Assembly: GCF_023702225.1 (NCBI RefSeq)
Contig: NZ_JAMQCO010000001.1
Location: 263,442 to 327,441 of the forward strand
Origin: Aureimonas altamirensis
Lineage (GTDB): Bacteria > Pseudomonadota > Alphaproteobacteria > Rhizobiales > Rhizobiaceae
Direction: 5' to 3'
Length of the DNA stretch: 64,000 bases
Part shown: in pieces, positions 9,466 through 18,305 of the stretch
Numbering within the stretch: the stretch's first letter is position 1
Layout of the letters: every line of letters begins with the position of its first letter
Position numbers and translations under genes: made by a program
Notes under the pieces: generated by a model
What the model saw: only the letters and a program-made list of their open reading frames with translations
Told to the model about the DNA's origin: nothing
Database searches by the model: none

Positions 9466-10577
9466 TCTGCGGCCACCCATCTGGAGTAAAGGGACGTGGA
9501 CAGGAGGCGCGGCTCTTCGCCCGCCTCCCTTATGACGAGTTCCCCGGATTCGATCCGCCCGCCGAGGCCCCGGCAATGATCGGCCATCAAGGCGGCGAGG
9601 GAATAAAAGGAGGCCCTGATGGAATAGGCCGTCAGCACCAGGGCCAGCGGATCGTCCGACATCAGCGCGCGCATCAGCGACAGGAGATAGGGCAGGTCCT
9701 CGAAGAGCTGCCAGACCTCGCCCTTCGGGCCACGGCCGAACTTGGGCGGATCGAGCAGGATGACATCGTAGGTCGAGCCGCGGCGCGCCTCGCGCTCGGC
9801 ATAACGCACGGCGTCCTCGCAGATCCAGCGGATCGGCCTGTCGTCCAGACCGGCGCGGGCCTGGTTTTCGCGGGCCCAGCCGATGGCCTTGCGGGAGGCA
9901 TCGACATGCGTCACCTCCGCCCCTGCGCGCGCCGCCAGCAGCGAGGCGACACCCGTATAGCCGAACAGGTTCAACAGCCTTACGGGGCGGCCGGCACGGG
10001 CGATCGCATCGGTTGCGAAGCGCCAGTGCGCCGCCTGCTCGGGAAAGACCCCGACATGTCGAAACGAGGTGAAGCGGCCCCAATAGGGCAGCCCATCCTG
10101 CGTCATCGGCCATCTCTCCCCCGGGTCTTCCGACGCGAAGCGCCAGCGGCCCATGCCCTCCTCGTCCATGTCGCCGGTGAAGACGGCATCGGCGCCGTCC
10201 CACGCCCTCGACCCGAGGCGCGGTCGCCAGATGGCCTGATTTTCCGGCCGACGCAGCGTCAGCGGTCCGTAGCGCTCGAGCTTCTCGCCATTGCCGGAAT
10301 CGATCAGCGCGTATTCTTCGGTCGGCTCCACCGTCAGTATGACCGGCATGGACAGTGTCGGCAAAGGCCCTTCCGGATAGCGCAGCGGCGGCCGCGCGGC
10401 GCGGGCTTCCTCGCCTTTCTCGGCGGCGCTCGGGCGCGGGCCCGCCTCCGGCTCGGGCGGGCGGGGCTGGCGCGCCTGGACGCGCGGCGGCGCGCCCTGC
10501 GGCCTCGTCCTGCCCTCGTGCCGCTCGGCCTTGCGGCCGGGTGAGCCGCCGGCCCGTCTGTCGCGTGATTTCTTCAT
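9462..10577 (-). CDS. Class I SAM-dependent methyltransferase, rRNA-methyltransferase type
   Basis: A predicted RlmI/RlmL-like nucleic-acid methyltransferase of 371 residues. The Rossmann motif I is LLNLFGYTGVASLLAARAG, the acidic post-I residue is in THVDASRKAIGWARENQ, and the catalytic motif is VILLDPPKFGRGPKGEVW. The first 70 or so residues (MKKSRDRRAGGSPGRKAERH onward) are rich in Arg, Pro and Ala and look disordered; an internal ATG at 10349 (MPVILTVEPTEEYALIDSGN) would begin the conserved part directly. I kept the upstream ATG at 10577 because basic leaders are frequent in such RNA enzymes, but the start is not certain. Overlaps the next gene by 4 bases. Confidence 0.85.
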   Translation of the reverse strand: MKKSRDRRAGGSPGRKAERHEGRTRPQGAPPRVQARQPRPPEPEAGPRPSAAEKGEEARAARPPLRYPEGPLPTLSMPVILTVEPTEEYALIDSGNGEKLERYGPLTLRRPENQAIWRPRLGSRAWDGADAVFTGDMDEEGMGRWRFASEDPGERWPMTQDGLPYWGRFTSFRHVGVFPEQAAHWRFATDAIARAGRPVRLLNLFGYTGVASLLAARAGAEVTHVDASRKAIGWARENQARAGLDDRPIRWICEDAVRYAEREARRGSTYDVILLDPPKFGRGPKGEVWQLFEDLPYLLSLMRALMSDDPLALVLTAYSIRASFYSLAALMADHCRGLGGRIESGELVIREAGEEPRLLSTSLYSRWVAAE

Positions 10578-10689
10578 GGTGAGGTGCTGTAGAGCATTTT
10601 TGCCCGCAGCGGAATTCCCCGGGGCTCTTGCTTGAAGCGCCATCCCGCCATCCCTATCAAGGGGACGCCGATGTCGTGGAGCGTATGCG

Positions 10690-11136
10690 ATGAAGATCGA
10701 GGGTGAGGTATGGTTGCCGCTGGAGCGGCAGCGCGTCTGGCAGGGCCTCAACGACCCTGCCGTCCTCAAGGACTGCATCCACGCCTGCGAACGCCTGGAA
10801 TGGGTCGGGCCGGATCTTCTGGAGGCCACCGTGGCCGTGAAGCTGTCGATCGCCAAGGTCCGCTTCCACGGCACGATCCGCCTGTCGGACGTCGTGCCGG
10901 CCGAGCAATACGTCCTGAACGGAGAAGGCCGCGGCATCGCCGGCGCGGCATCCGGGCTTGCACATGTGCGCCTGTCCGACGCCGATGGCGGAACGCGGCT
11001 CGCCTATCGGGCCGAAGCCGCGGCCGGCGGCAAGCTGGCGGATTTCGGCCATGCATGGATCGACAAGGCGGGCCGCAAGCTGGTGGAGCGCTTCTTCCAG
11101 CGTTTCCAGGCGCGTATCGAAGAGGGCAGCGTCTGA
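10690..11136 (+). CDS. CoxG-like SRPBCC-domain protein
   Basis: A 148-residue member of the CoxG family (COG3427, carbon monoxide dehydrogenase subunit G). The line MKIEGEVWLPLERQRVWQGL NDP followed by VLKDCIHACERLEWVG is typical, and AEAAAGGKLADFGHAWIDKAG matches the family end. The name comes from CO-dehydrogenase clusters; here there are no cox genes nearby, so the role is unknown and a general lipid- or ligand-binding role of the SRPBCC fold is all that can be inferred. GGAG at a suitable distance precedes ATG 10690. It converges on lapA with a 7-base gap and is divergent from the methyltransferase gene. Confidence 0.82.
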   Translation: MKIEGEVWLPLERQRVWQGLNDPAVLKDCIHACERLEWVGPDLLEATVAVKLSIAKVRFHGTIRLSDVVPAEQYVLNGEGRGIAGAASGLAHVRLSDADGGTRLAYRAEAAAGGKLADFGHAWIDKAGRKLVERFFQRFQARIEEGSV

Positions 11137-11143
11137 CCGTCGG

Positions 11144-11536
11144 TCAGCGCTGCGAAGCCGCAATGGCGGGCTGGCCGGCCGGGGCGGCAAGCGCCGGCCC
11201 TGCGGAAAGCTCCCGGTCGCGCTCTTCGCGAAGCCGGCGCAGACGCTCCTGGGATACCTCGACCTCGTGCCTGAGGCCCTCGATCTCGCGACGGCGGCGG
11301 GCCGACTTGGCGCGATAATGCGATTGGGTGAGCCAGGTGCCGACGCCGCCGAGCAGCAGTCCGATGATGACGCACAAGAGCAGCAGCACGAACAGCGGCA
11401 GCGTCAGCGACAAGGACGGGGTCGTCCCGAAAATGTCGAGGCTGATCGTCGTCGGCTGGCGATTGACCACGCAAAAGACGATGAGCAGCGCAGCTAGCGG
11501 CAGCCCGATGAGAAATGTCAGAAGCTTGGACAACAT
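11144..11536 (-). CDS. LapA-domain inner-membrane protein
   Basis: A protein of 130 residues with two membrane segments (LLTFLIGLPLAALLIVFCVV and LTLPLFVLLLLCVIIGLLLG) separated by VNRQPTTISLDIFGT, the signature of the lipopolysaccharide assembly protein A / DUF1049 family. A charged, probably coiled-coil C-terminal part follows (RREIEGLRHEVEVSQERL). Such genes usually sit directly after ihfB, as here (106-base gap). I chose ATG 11536 (MLSKLLTFLIG); an in-frame upstream start at 11578 would add 14 residues. A scaffold role for LPS biogenesis is known only from E. coli relatives. Confidence 0.82.
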   Translation of the reverse strand: MLSKLLTFLIGLPLAALLIVFCVVNRQPTTISLDIFGTTPSLSLTLPLFVLLLLCVIIGLLLGGVGTWLTQSHYRAKSARRRREIEGLRHEVEVSQERLRRLREERDRELSAGPALAAPAGQPAIAASQR

Positions 11537-11642
11537 GCCTGTCTTGGTCCCCTGGATCGATCCGCCGGCCGGGCGCATACCCGCGCTGCCCTGGGCCGGA
11601 AGGTAACGCCCGTCATGCCGACGTCAATCCGCCGCCGGAGGC

Positions 11643-11924
11643 TCACTCGCCGTTGAGCCGCTCGCGCAGTTCCTTGCCGGCCTTGAAGAACGGCACCCAC
11701 TTTTCCTCGACGTCGACAGCCTCTCCGGTGCGCGGGTTGCGGCCGGCGCGCGGAGGACGATTCTTGACCGAGAATGCCCCGAAACCGCGTAGTTCGACCC
11801 GGTTGGACTGGCACAGCGCATCGGTGATCTCGTCGAAGATCGCATTGACGATCGTTTCCACGTCCCGCTGGTAGAGATGCGGGTTCCGGCTTGCGATGAT
11901 CTGCACGAGTTCGGATTTGATCAC
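11643..11924 (-). CDS. ihfB: Integration host factor subunit beta
   Basis: Nucleoid protein that binds and sharply bends DNA together with IhfA. The 93 residues begin [19 protein letters not shown] and carry the DNA-arm region [20 protein letters not shown], with the intercalating proline in GRNPRTG. Length and sequence are normal. It lies between sppA (80-base gap upstream) and lapA on the same strand, the usual order. IHF is also a common co-factor at sigma-54 promoters, one of which is predicted in this window. Confidence 0.96.
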   Translation of the reverse strand: MIKSELVQIIASRNPHLYQRDVETIVNAIFDEITDALCQSNRVELRGFGAFSVKNRPPRAGRNPRTGEAVDVEEKWVPFFKAGKELRERLNGE

Positions 11925-12004
11925 GAAACTTCAATCCTCGTTGGAACCGGCCCGGAGGGCCAACCGATCGGCACGGGGCACCGTACGACCCATCCCCGCG
12001 ATGG

Positions 12005-12952
12005 TCAGCCCGTGGGAGGCTGCCAGAGCGACAGGAGACCGTCAAGGCGAGCGCCCGTTCCGAAGAGCGCGTCCTGAAGGCTGGAGGCCGCCGGGTCAAG
12101 CCCCAGGAGCGAAAAGGTCGCACTGCGCAGGAAGCCGTAGCGGTTCTTGCGTTGCGGCTCGTGCTCGACGATCTCCAGGCCCGGCTCTATCCCCTTCTCC
12201 TGCTCCAGCCAGCGGCGCGATTCCGCCTCGCCGCCCAGCGCATCGACAAGTCCGTTCTGCAGACCCTGCAGACCGGTGAAGATCGATCCGTCGGCCAGGC
12301 GGCGCACGGTCGCCTCGTCCAGCGGCCGCCTTTCGACGACCAGGCCGACGAACCAGTCGAAGCTCGAGGCCACAAGCCGCCGGATCATGTCTATGGCCTC
12401 CGGCGGGGCGGGTGCGAAAGGCGAAGGCTCGGCCTTCAGCGGCGCGGAGCGCACGGCATCGACGCGCAGCCCGATGGTGTCCAGGAGGCGCGATGCGTCC
12501 GCGTACTGGAAGATCACGCCGATGGAGCCAACGATGGACGAATCGTGGGCCACGATCCGGTCGGCCCCCAGCGACACCATGTAGGCGGCCGAGGCACCCA
12601 GCGTGCCGATCTCGGCCACGACCGGCTTGGCTTCGGCCAGCCGGCGCACGGCATGATAGAGCGTCTCGCCGCCGACGGTCGTTCCGCCGGGCGAATTCAC
12701 CTTCAGGATCACGGCGCGCACGCGTGGATTGTCGGCGAGGTCCTCCAGCAGGGCCAGCCGCTCGTCATCCTCGGTGATGACGCCGGAGACCTCGACGGAG
12801 GCGATCTGGGGACCGCGCAGGGCATCGGCGCCGCCGGCCGCCAGGAAGGGAACGGCCAGCAGTCCCGCGACGAGCAGCAGGATGGCCGCGACGCGCCAGA
12901 AGCCGAGCTTGCGGCGCAGGCGGCGCCTGTCTATCCAGTCCTGTGCGCTCAT
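12005..12952 (-). CDS. sppA: Signal peptide peptidase SppA, short (36K) type
   Basis: Membrane-anchored serine-lysine protease that degrades signal peptides left in the inner membrane. The 315-residue form has a basic start, one membrane segment (about residues 20-40) and a ClpP-like domain. The catalytic serine is S121 in GTLGASAAYM, the general-base lysine is K173 in SAPLKAEPSPF, and VNSPGGTTVGG forms the oxyanion strand. I chose ATG 12952, which has GGGGTGA upstream, over a GTG six bases earlier. It is divergent from lptC across about 180 bases and lies upstream of ihfB. Confidence 0.94.
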   Translation of the reverse strand: MSAQDWIDRRRLRRKLGFWRVAAILLLVAGLLAVPFLAAGGADALRGPQIASVEVSGVITEDDERLALLEDLADNPRVRAVILKVNSPGGTTVGGETLYHAVRRLAEAKPVVAEIGTLGASAAYMVSLGADRIVAHDSSIVGSIGVIFQYADASRLLDTIGLRVDAVRSAPLKAEPSPFAPAPPEAIDMIRRLVASSFDWFVGLVVERRPLDEATVRRLADGSIFTGLQGLQNGLVDALGGEAESRRWLEQEKGIEPGLEIVEHEPQRKNRYGFLRSATFSLLGLDPAASSLQDALFGTGARLDGLLSLWQPPTG

Positions 12953-13134
12953 GGCCACTCACCCCGACTTGTTGATGGCAGGCGGGATAGCGCTTCGCAG
13001 GGAGATTGCCAAGCCGTCCAAAAACCCGTGCGACACCTTTCAATTATCACTCAAAAGCCGCATATGCATCGTAACGCGCCGATGCAGGCAGACACAGTGC
13101 GTGATTGCCGGGTTTCACGATCGGAACATAGACG

Positions 13135-13827
13135 ATGGAAGGCAAGAGGCCGCAGCGAGCCGCCGACGACACGATCGCCCTTGGCGCGGGCGCGCGCTCG
13201 GCTGCCGATTTCCGCCGCGCCCATCGCCACGCGCGCCGTGTCCGCATGCTGCGCCTGATCCTGCCGATCGTCGCGGTGGGCATCGTGGCCGCGGGCCTGT
13301 TCGCCACATGGCTGGCGCGCTCCGTACCCGTCGACATCGCCGTCGCGGCAACCTCCATCCAGGACGGGCGCCTGGTGATGGAAGATCCGCGCATGTCCGG
13401 CAAGGACAAGAACGACCGTCCCTTCACCGTCGTGGCGCGCCGCGCCATGCAGGCGCTGGACCGCACCGGATCCGTGGACCTCGAGGGCATCAACGCCAAC
13501 CTGACGCTCGATCCGGAGACGACGGCCGACATCGTCGCGGCCAGCGGCAGATACGACCCGAAGGCCGAGACGCTGCGCCTTTACGACGATATCAGCGTCC
13601 GTACGTCCAACGACGTCACCATCCGGCTGACGAGCGCCGACATCGTCCTCAACGACGGTCGGCTCGAAGGACGCGGACCGGTCATTATCCAAACGCCCAA
13701 TCAGACCTTGCAGTCTGGCAACGTCACAATCCAGAATAGTGGAAACAGGTTGACCTTCGGGGACAGGGTGAAGTTGACGCTGCACCCGGCGACGGACGGC
13801 GATCAACGGGCAGCCAACGGCGAGTAG
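13135..13827 (+). CDS. lptC: LPS export system periplasmic protein LptC
   Basis: Bitopic inner-membrane protein of the LPS bridge; it receives LPS from LptBFG and hands it to LptA. The 230-residue protein has a basic cytoplasmic N-terminus, one membrane segment (RLILPIVAVGIVAAGLFATW, about residues 40-60) and a periplasmic beta-jellyroll (KNDRPFTVVARRAMQ, then DDISVRTSNDVTIRL). It is longer than E. coli LptC, as usual in rhizobia. ATG 13135 follows GGAA. It is the first gene of lptC-lptA-lptB, with lptA 5 bases after its stop. Confidence 0.9.
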   Translation: MEGKRPQRAADDTIALGAGARSAADFRRAHRHARRVRMLRLILPIVAVGIVAAGLFATWLARSVPVDIAVAATSIQDGRLVMEDPRMSGKDKNDRPFTVVARRAMQALDRTGSVDLEGINANLTLDPETTADIVAASGRYDPKAETLRLYDDISVRTSNDVTIRLTSADIVLNDGRLEGRGPVIIQTPNQTLQSGNVTIQNSGNRLTFGDRVKLTLHPATDGDQRAANGE

Positions 13828-13832
13828 ATTTG

Positions 13833-14435
13833 ATGAATAACCTTGTTCGAGCCTGCCTGACGGGCGCGCTTCTTCTTGCTCCCTCCCTCGCGGCGGCCCA
13901 GCAGGCCGGTGGGTTCGGCAACAGCTTCGGTGGCCTGCAGGTGCAGGGAGACCAGCCGATAACGATCGAATCGAACCAGCTCGACGTCGACGATGCGCAA
14001 TCCGTGGCCACCTTCTCGGGGGATGTCGAAGTCGTCCAGGGAGAAACGCTTCTGCGTACGGCGCGGCTGATCGTCCATTATGTGCGCAACGCCGAGGGCC
14101 AGGAGGGCGCCCAGCCGGCTGCGGCAGGCAACATGCCGGGCAACTCCAGCGACATCGACCGCCTTCAGGCGGAAGGCAATGTCTACGTCAAGTCCGCCGA
14201 CCAGGTCGCCACGTCCAACCGCGCCGATTTCGACATGAAGACGCAGATCGTCGTGATGACCGGCGATGTCGTTTTGACGCAAGGCCCCAATGTCGCCACG
14301 GGTTGCCGGTTGACGATCAACATGGAAACCAGCGTGGCGCAATTGCAGAGCCAGGATTGCGGCGGCGCGGCCCCGGCCTCGGGTGGCGGCCGCGTGCGCA
14401 TGCTGCTGTCGCCCGGGAGCCAGCCGAACGGATGA
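13833..14435 (+). CDS. lptA: LPS transport periplasmic protein LptA
   Basis: Periplasmic bridge protein that carries LPS towards LptD. 200 residues: a signal peptide (MNNLVRACLTGALLLAPSL, cleavage near AAAQQ), then the OstA-type domain with PITIESNQLDVDDAQSVATF, SGDVEVVQGE and FDMKTQIVVMTGDVVLTQGP. A low-complexity Ala/Gly/Pro stretch interrupts the domain near residue 90. The ATG at 13833 is preferred over a TTG three bases earlier. The stop overlaps the lptB start (ATGA at 14432-14435). Confidence 0.9.
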   Translation: MNNLVRACLTGALLLAPSLAAAQQAGGFGNSFGGLQVQGDQPITIESNQLDVDDAQSVATFSGDVEVVQGETLLRTARLIVHYVRNAEGQEGAQPAAAGNMPGNSSDIDRLQAEGNVYVKSADQVATSNRADFDMKTQIVVMTGDVVLTQGPNVATGCRLTINMETSVAQLQSQDCGGAAPASGGGRVRMLLSPGSQPNG

Positions 14436-15214
14436 CCATGTCGACGGATGAGGCGGCGGCACGGACGGCCACCGCTCGCGATGCCTACCCCGCCGGCACC
14501 CTCGTGGCGCGCGGCATCACCAAGACCTATCGTGGACGCCGCGTCGTGGACGGCGTGGAGGTGGGCGTACGGCGCGGCGAGGCGGTCGGCCTGCTCGGCC
14601 CCAACGGCGCCGGCAAGACGACCTGCTTCTACATGATCACGGGCCTCGTGCCGGTGGACAGCGGGCGCATCGAACTCGACGGCCACGACATAACGCGCGT
14701 TCCGATGTACCGGCGGGCGCGCCTCGGCATAGGTTACCTGCCTCAGGAAGCCTCGATCTTCCGGGGCCTGACGGTCGAGGAAAACGTCCGCGCCGTGCTC
14801 GAAGTGGTCGAGCCCGACCGCAAGGAGCGAGAGCGGCAGTTGACCGCGCTCCTGGAAGAGTTCGGCATCGCCCACCTGCGCAAGCAGCCTTCGACCGCCC
14901 TGTCGGGCGGCGAGCGGCGACGCTGCGAGATCGCGCGGGCACTCGCATCCCGGCCGAGCTTCATGCTGCTCGACGAGCCGTTCGCCGGCGTCGACCCCAT
15001 AGCCGTCTCCGATATCCAGGAATTGGTGCGCCATCTGACCCGGCGCGGGATCGGCGTGCTGATCACAGATCACAATGTCCGCGAGACGCTGGGGCTCATC
15101 GACCGCGCCTATATCATGCATGCCGGCGCGGTGCTGACCCACGGCCGGCCGGACGAGATCGTCGCGAATTCCGACGTCCGGCGCATCTATCTGGGCGAGC
15201 AATTCACCTACTGA
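14432..15214 (+). CDS. lptB: LPS export ABC ATPase LptB
   Basis: Cytoplasmic ATPase that powers LPS extraction through LptFG. 260 residues with Walker A GPNGAGKTT, Q-loop GYLPQEASIFRGLTVEEN, signature LSGGERRR, Walker B FMLLDEPFAGVDPIA and H-loop LITDHNVRETL. The line RAYIMHAGAVLTHG is an LptB hallmark. The start was set by the ATGA overlap with lptA; an in-frame ATG at 14438 is also possible. The lptB-rpoN-hpf-ptsN order that follows is conserved widely in proteobacteria. Confidence 0.96.
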   Translation: MTMSTDEAAARTATARDAYPAGTLVARGITKTYRGRRVVDGVEVGVRRGEAVGLLGPNGAGKTTCFYMITGLVPVDSGRIELDGHDITRVPMYRRARLGIGYLPQEASIFRGLTVEENVRAVLEVVEPDRKERERQLTALLEEFGIAHLRKQPSTALSGGERRRCEIARALASRPSFMLLDEPFAGVDPIAVSDIQELVRHLTRRGIGVLITDHNVRETLGLIDRAYIMHAGAVLTHGRPDEIVANSDVRRIYLGEQFTY

Positions 15215-15313
15215 TAGTAGCCGCGCGGCTGTGACACGCGCGGATGAGCTTGACATGCAAGATGCGGACCAGTTTCTTCTAATCGTCCATCATCCTGCGG
15301 CGATCGATAGCGC

Positions 15314-16780
15314 ATGAACCTGTCCATGAAGCTCCAGGTCCGCCAGAGCCAATCTCTGGTTATGACCCCCCAGCTGCTCCAGTCGATCCGGCTGCTGCAG
15401 TTCGGGGCGCTCGAGCTGCAGGGCTTCATCGAGCGCGAGATCGAGCAGAACCCCCTTCTGGAACTGGCCCCTTCGGCAGACCGGACGGCATCCGTGCTGC
15501 CGCAGGCGCCCGATGGCCCATCGACGATCCCGTCCGGAGAGCTGACTGGCAGCGAGGACGGCCGGCTGGCCTTTTCCGACGGCGCCGCGCCCGAGCTGCG
15601 CGATGGCGACGCCGGCGGATCGCGGCGGGGGCACGGTCCGGAATCCGCGGCGGGCGGACTGCCGACGATGGACGACATCGCCGACGACAGGCCGGGCCTG
15701 CTCGGGCATGTCGTCGCCGAACTAGGCGATATACTGCCGCCCGGCGAGCGGGCGATCGGCGAGACGCTCGCCATGCATCTCGACGAGGCGGGCTACATGC
15801 GCACGCCGGCCGAGGATATCGCAGCGTCCCTTTCCTGCCCTGTTCCTCAGGTCGTCGATTGTCTCGACCGCATTCGCAAGGCGATCGAACCGGCCGGCCT
15901 GTTTGCCGGCAGCCTTGCCGAGTGCCTGTCGATCCAGCTTTCGCGACGGGGCCGGATGGATCCGGTGATGGCGGGCATCCTGTCCCGCCTCGATCTTCTG
16001 GCCAAGCGCGATTTTGCCACCCTGCGCCGCCTGACGGGCGAGGACGAGGACGGCCTGGTGGAAGCGCTGGCGGAAATCCGCCGCCTGAACCCGAAGCCCG
16101 GCCTGCAGTTCGGCGACCGGACGATCGACAGCGTCGTGCCCGATGTCTTTGTGTCGTCCGATGGCGGCTCCGGATGGCGCGTACGTCTGAACAGCCGCGC
16201 CCTGCCGCGGCTGATCGTCCACAATGATTACAGCGACATCGTCTCGCGGGCAGCGTCCACAGGCGAACGGGAGTATCTGGCGCAGTGCCAGAATTCGGCC
16301 GGCTGGCTGATCCGCTCGCTGGACCAGCGCGCCCGCACGATCCTCAAGGTAACGGCGGAGATCGTCCGTCGGCAGGAAGAGTTCCTGAAGCGTGGCGTGC
16401 AGGGCCTGCGTCCGATGACGCTGGCATCGGTGGCCGAGGCGGTTTCGCTGCATGAATCCACCGTCAGCCGGGTAACCGCCAACAAATTCATGGCGACCCC
16501 GCGCGGCACCTTCGAGTTGAAGTTCTTTTTCACGGTCGCGATCCCGGCCACCGATGGCGGCGATGCGCATTCGGCCGAAAGCGTGAAACTGCGCATCCAG
16601 CGGATGATCGAGGCCGAGACGGCCGGCAATGTCCTGTCGGACGACGATATCGCGCTGAAACTCAAGGAAGACGGCATCGACCTGGCGCGGCGAACCGTGG
16701 CCAAGTATCGCGAGGCGCTGGGCCTCTCGTCGTCCATCCAGCGGCGCCGCGAGTTGAACGCCAGGCGCCTCGCTTCCTGA
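15314..16780 (+). CDS. rpoN: RNA polymerase sigma-54 factor RpoN
   Basis: Alternative sigma factor for -24/-12 promoters; it needs an AAA+ activator to open DNA. 488 residues: the Gln-rich activator-interacting region I (LVMTPQLLQSIRLLQFG), an acidic linker (about residues 60-130), the core-binding region, a helix-turn-helix (ASVAEAVSLHESTVSRVTAN) and the RpoN box ARRTVAKYREALGLSSS close to the C-terminus. No obvious ribosome-binding site precedes ATG 15314. A TTGACA at 15250-15255 is a weak promoter hint in the 99-base gap after lptB. A good target promoter lies at 32984. Confidence 0.97.
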   Translation: MNLSMKLQVRQSQSLVMTPQLLQSIRLLQFGALELQGFIEREIEQNPLLELAPSADRTASVLPQAPDGPSTIPSGELTGSEDGRLAFSDGAAPELRDGDAGGSRRGHGPESAAGGLPTMDDIADDRPGLLGHVVAELGDILPPGERAIGETLAMHLDEAGYMRTPAEDIAASLSCPVPQVVDCLDRIRKAIEPAGLFAGSLAECLSIQLSRRGRMDPVMAGILSRLDLLAKRDFATLRRLTGEDEDGLVEALAEIRRLNPKPGLQFGDRTIDSVVPDVFVSSDGGSGWRVRLNSRALPRLIVHNDYSDIVSRAASTGEREYLAQCQNSAGWLIRSLDQRARTILKVTAEIVRRQEEFLKRGVQGLRPMTLASVAEAVSLHESTVSRVTANKFMATPRGTFELKFFFTVAIPATDGGDAHSAESVKLRIQRMIEAETAGNVLSDDDIALKLKEDGIDLARRTVAKYREALGLSSSIQRRRELNARRLAS

Positions 16781-16972
16781 CGTCCCCATCACTTTCGATT
16801 GTGGCTCGGCGCCGCAACGCCGCCGCATCGTCATGCGTTGCTGAAGCGGCGGTCCCGCAGGCGCGCCAAGTTTTGCTTGCTCCTGCCTGCGACAGGATTA
16901 CGCTCCTGTGCTGCGGGCCTGCTTCGACGGCGTCGGGGTACGCCCCGCGTCATACTAGGGAAGGGAAAAGGA

Positions 16973-17551
16973 ATGACAATTCGCGTATCGGGCCGGCACA
17001 TGGATGTCGGTGAATCGTTTCGGACCCGGATCGAAGACCGGCTGAAGGAACAGGTCGCGAAATATTTCGACGGCAACTATTCCGGTTCCGTCGTCCTGTC
17101 CAAGGAGTCGTCACGCTACAACACCGATTGCTCCCTGCGCCTCGACACGGGCGTAACCTTCCAGGCCGCCGGAATGGCGCATGATCCAGAAAACAGTTTC
17201 CAGGAGGCGTGCGAGCGCATCGAAAAACGCCTGCGTCGCTACAAGCGGCGCCTGAAGGACCACAAGGCGGGACTGAACGGCAAGAGTTCGGAGGTGGCCT
17301 ATTCCGTCTTCGCACCGCTCCCGGACGAAGACGACGACATTCCCGAGGACTACGCCCCGGCCATCGTGGCCGAGACGTCCTTCCCCGTCGGCATCTTCTC
17401 GGTCGCCGGCGCAGTGATGGAGCTCGATCGGCGAGACAGCCCCGTGGTGATCTTCAAGAATGCCGGCAGCGGCGAAATCAACATCGTCTACCGCCGGCCG
17501 GACGGCAATGTCGGATGGGTGGACCCGTCCACCCTGCGCGATCGCGCCTGA
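16973..17551 (+). CDS. hpf: Ribosome hibernation-promoting factor, long form
   Basis: Binds and dimerises idle 70S ribosomes in stationary phase. 192 residues, so the long (HPF-long) type: the N-terminal YfiA-like domain (MTIRVSGRHMDVGESFRTRI to RRLKDHK) and a C-terminal dimerisation domain (AGAVMELDRRDSPVVIFKN, IVYRRPDGNVGWVDP). A strong purine-rich ribosome-binding site (GGAAGGGAAAAGGA) precedes the ATG. It follows rpoN after a 192-base gap that holds no gene, and ends at an intrinsic terminator (17561-17624). Confidence 0.95.
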   Translation: MTIRVSGRHMDVGESFRTRIEDRLKEQVAKYFDGNYSGSVVLSKESSRYNTDCSLRLDTGVTFQAAGMAHDPENSFQEACERIEKRLRRYKRRLKDHKAGLNGKSSEVAYSVFAPLPDEDDDIPEDYAPAIVAETSFPVGIFSVAGAVMELDRRDSPVVIFKNAGSGEINIVYRRPDGNVGWVDPSTLRDRA

Positions 17552-17560
17552 CAGCGACCT

Positions 17561-17624
17561 GGCCCCCGCCAAAGTGTTTCCGTATGAGCCGGAAACGCTC
17601 GAAATATCGCGCGGGGGCCTTTTT
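17561..17624 (+). terminator. Intrinsic terminator after hpf
   Basis: GGCCCCCGC at 17561-17569 pairs with GCGGGGGCC at 17611-17619 and is followed directly by TTTTT. An inner hairpin (GTTTCCG / CGGAAAC) lies inside the loop. The structure starts 9 bases after the hpf stop codon. Confidence 0.85.
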
Positions 17625-17830
17625 CTCACATTCCGGCGATCCGGCGTCGCCGTGACTTGAAGGGCGGTTCGCCTGCCCCACCCTCGTTTCCAGGACGGCC
17701 GCGGTCGCGGAAGCGGGAGGTAATCTCCGGTTCCAATTGTCCGCGCTTTGTTCTACAGCATGCCCGCTCTGCGACGGGGACGCATGATGCGCTCCGCCCA
17801 TGCCCGGAACAGAAAGCGTGAACCCTGACC

Positions 17831-18286
17831 ATGCCGCTCGACTTCATCACTCAGGATGCCATCATCCCGGCGCTGAGGGGACACTCCAAGAAGCAGATCC
17901 TGCAGGAATTGTCGGAACGGGCCGCCGAGCTCAGCGGGCTGGACGAGCGCGAGATCTTCGAGGCGATCGTCAAGCGGGAGAAACTCGGATCCACGGGCGT
18001 GGGTAACGGCATCGCCATACCGCATGGCAAGATGCGCGGCCTTCAGCGGATGGTCGGCGTCTTCGGCCGCGCGCCGAGGCCCGTCGACTTCGAGGCGCTG
18101 GACGACGAGCCGGTGGACCTGTTCTTCCTGCTGCTTGCGCCGGAAGAGGCCGGGGCAGATCATCTGAAAGCGCTGTCGCGCGTGGCGCGTATGCTGCGCA
18201 ATCCAGGCACGGTCGCGGCATTGCGCGGCGCCGACGACCGCCAGGGTCTTTATGGGCTGATGCTGTCAGGCGGCGTATCCGCCTGA
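17831..18286 (+). CDS. ptsN: Nitrogen-PTS EIIA protein PtsN (EIIANtr)
   Basis: Terminal phospho-acceptor of the regulatory PTSNtr pathway; controls potassium, carbon and nitrogen functions by protein contacts. 151 residues, start MPLDFITQDAIIPALRG, with the phosphorylated histidine H65 in GNGIAIPHGKMRGL. DLFFLLLAPEEAGADHLKAL is typical. The window also has HPr and a mannose-type EIIA (25641-26354), which fit the same pathway; EINtr (ptsP) is not here. A perfect hairpin spans its stop codon. Confidence 0.96.
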   Translation: MPLDFITQDAIIPALRGHSKKQILQELSERAAELSGLDEREIFEAIVKREKLGSTGVGNGIAIPHGKMRGLQRMVGVFGRAPRPVDFEALDDEPVDLFFLLLAPEEAGADHLKALSRVARMLRNPGTVAALRGADDRQGLYGLMLSGGVSA

Positions 18287-18289
18287 CAG
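18263..18289. terminator. Hairpin spanning the ptsN stop, possible bidirectional terminator
   Basis: CTGTCAGGCGG (18263-18273), 5-base loop, CCGCCTGACAG (18279-18289): a perfect 11-bp stem. It lies between the convergent ptsN and DUF1150 genes. There is no T-run on the plus strand, so the terminator reading is an inference. Confidence 0.5.
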
Positions 18290-18305
18290 GCGTCGAAGCG
18301 GCCTC

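Noticed and set aside
10588-10620. AGAGCATTTTTGCCCGCAGC resembling another rhizobial intergenic repeat
   Set aside because: Only a partial likeness from memory and no second copy in the window; no paired arms.
15250-15283. TTGACA before rpoN as a sigma-70 promoter
   Set aside because: The -35 is perfect but no good -10 stands at 16-18 bases; the nearest TTCTAA is 21 bases away. Not listed as a feature.
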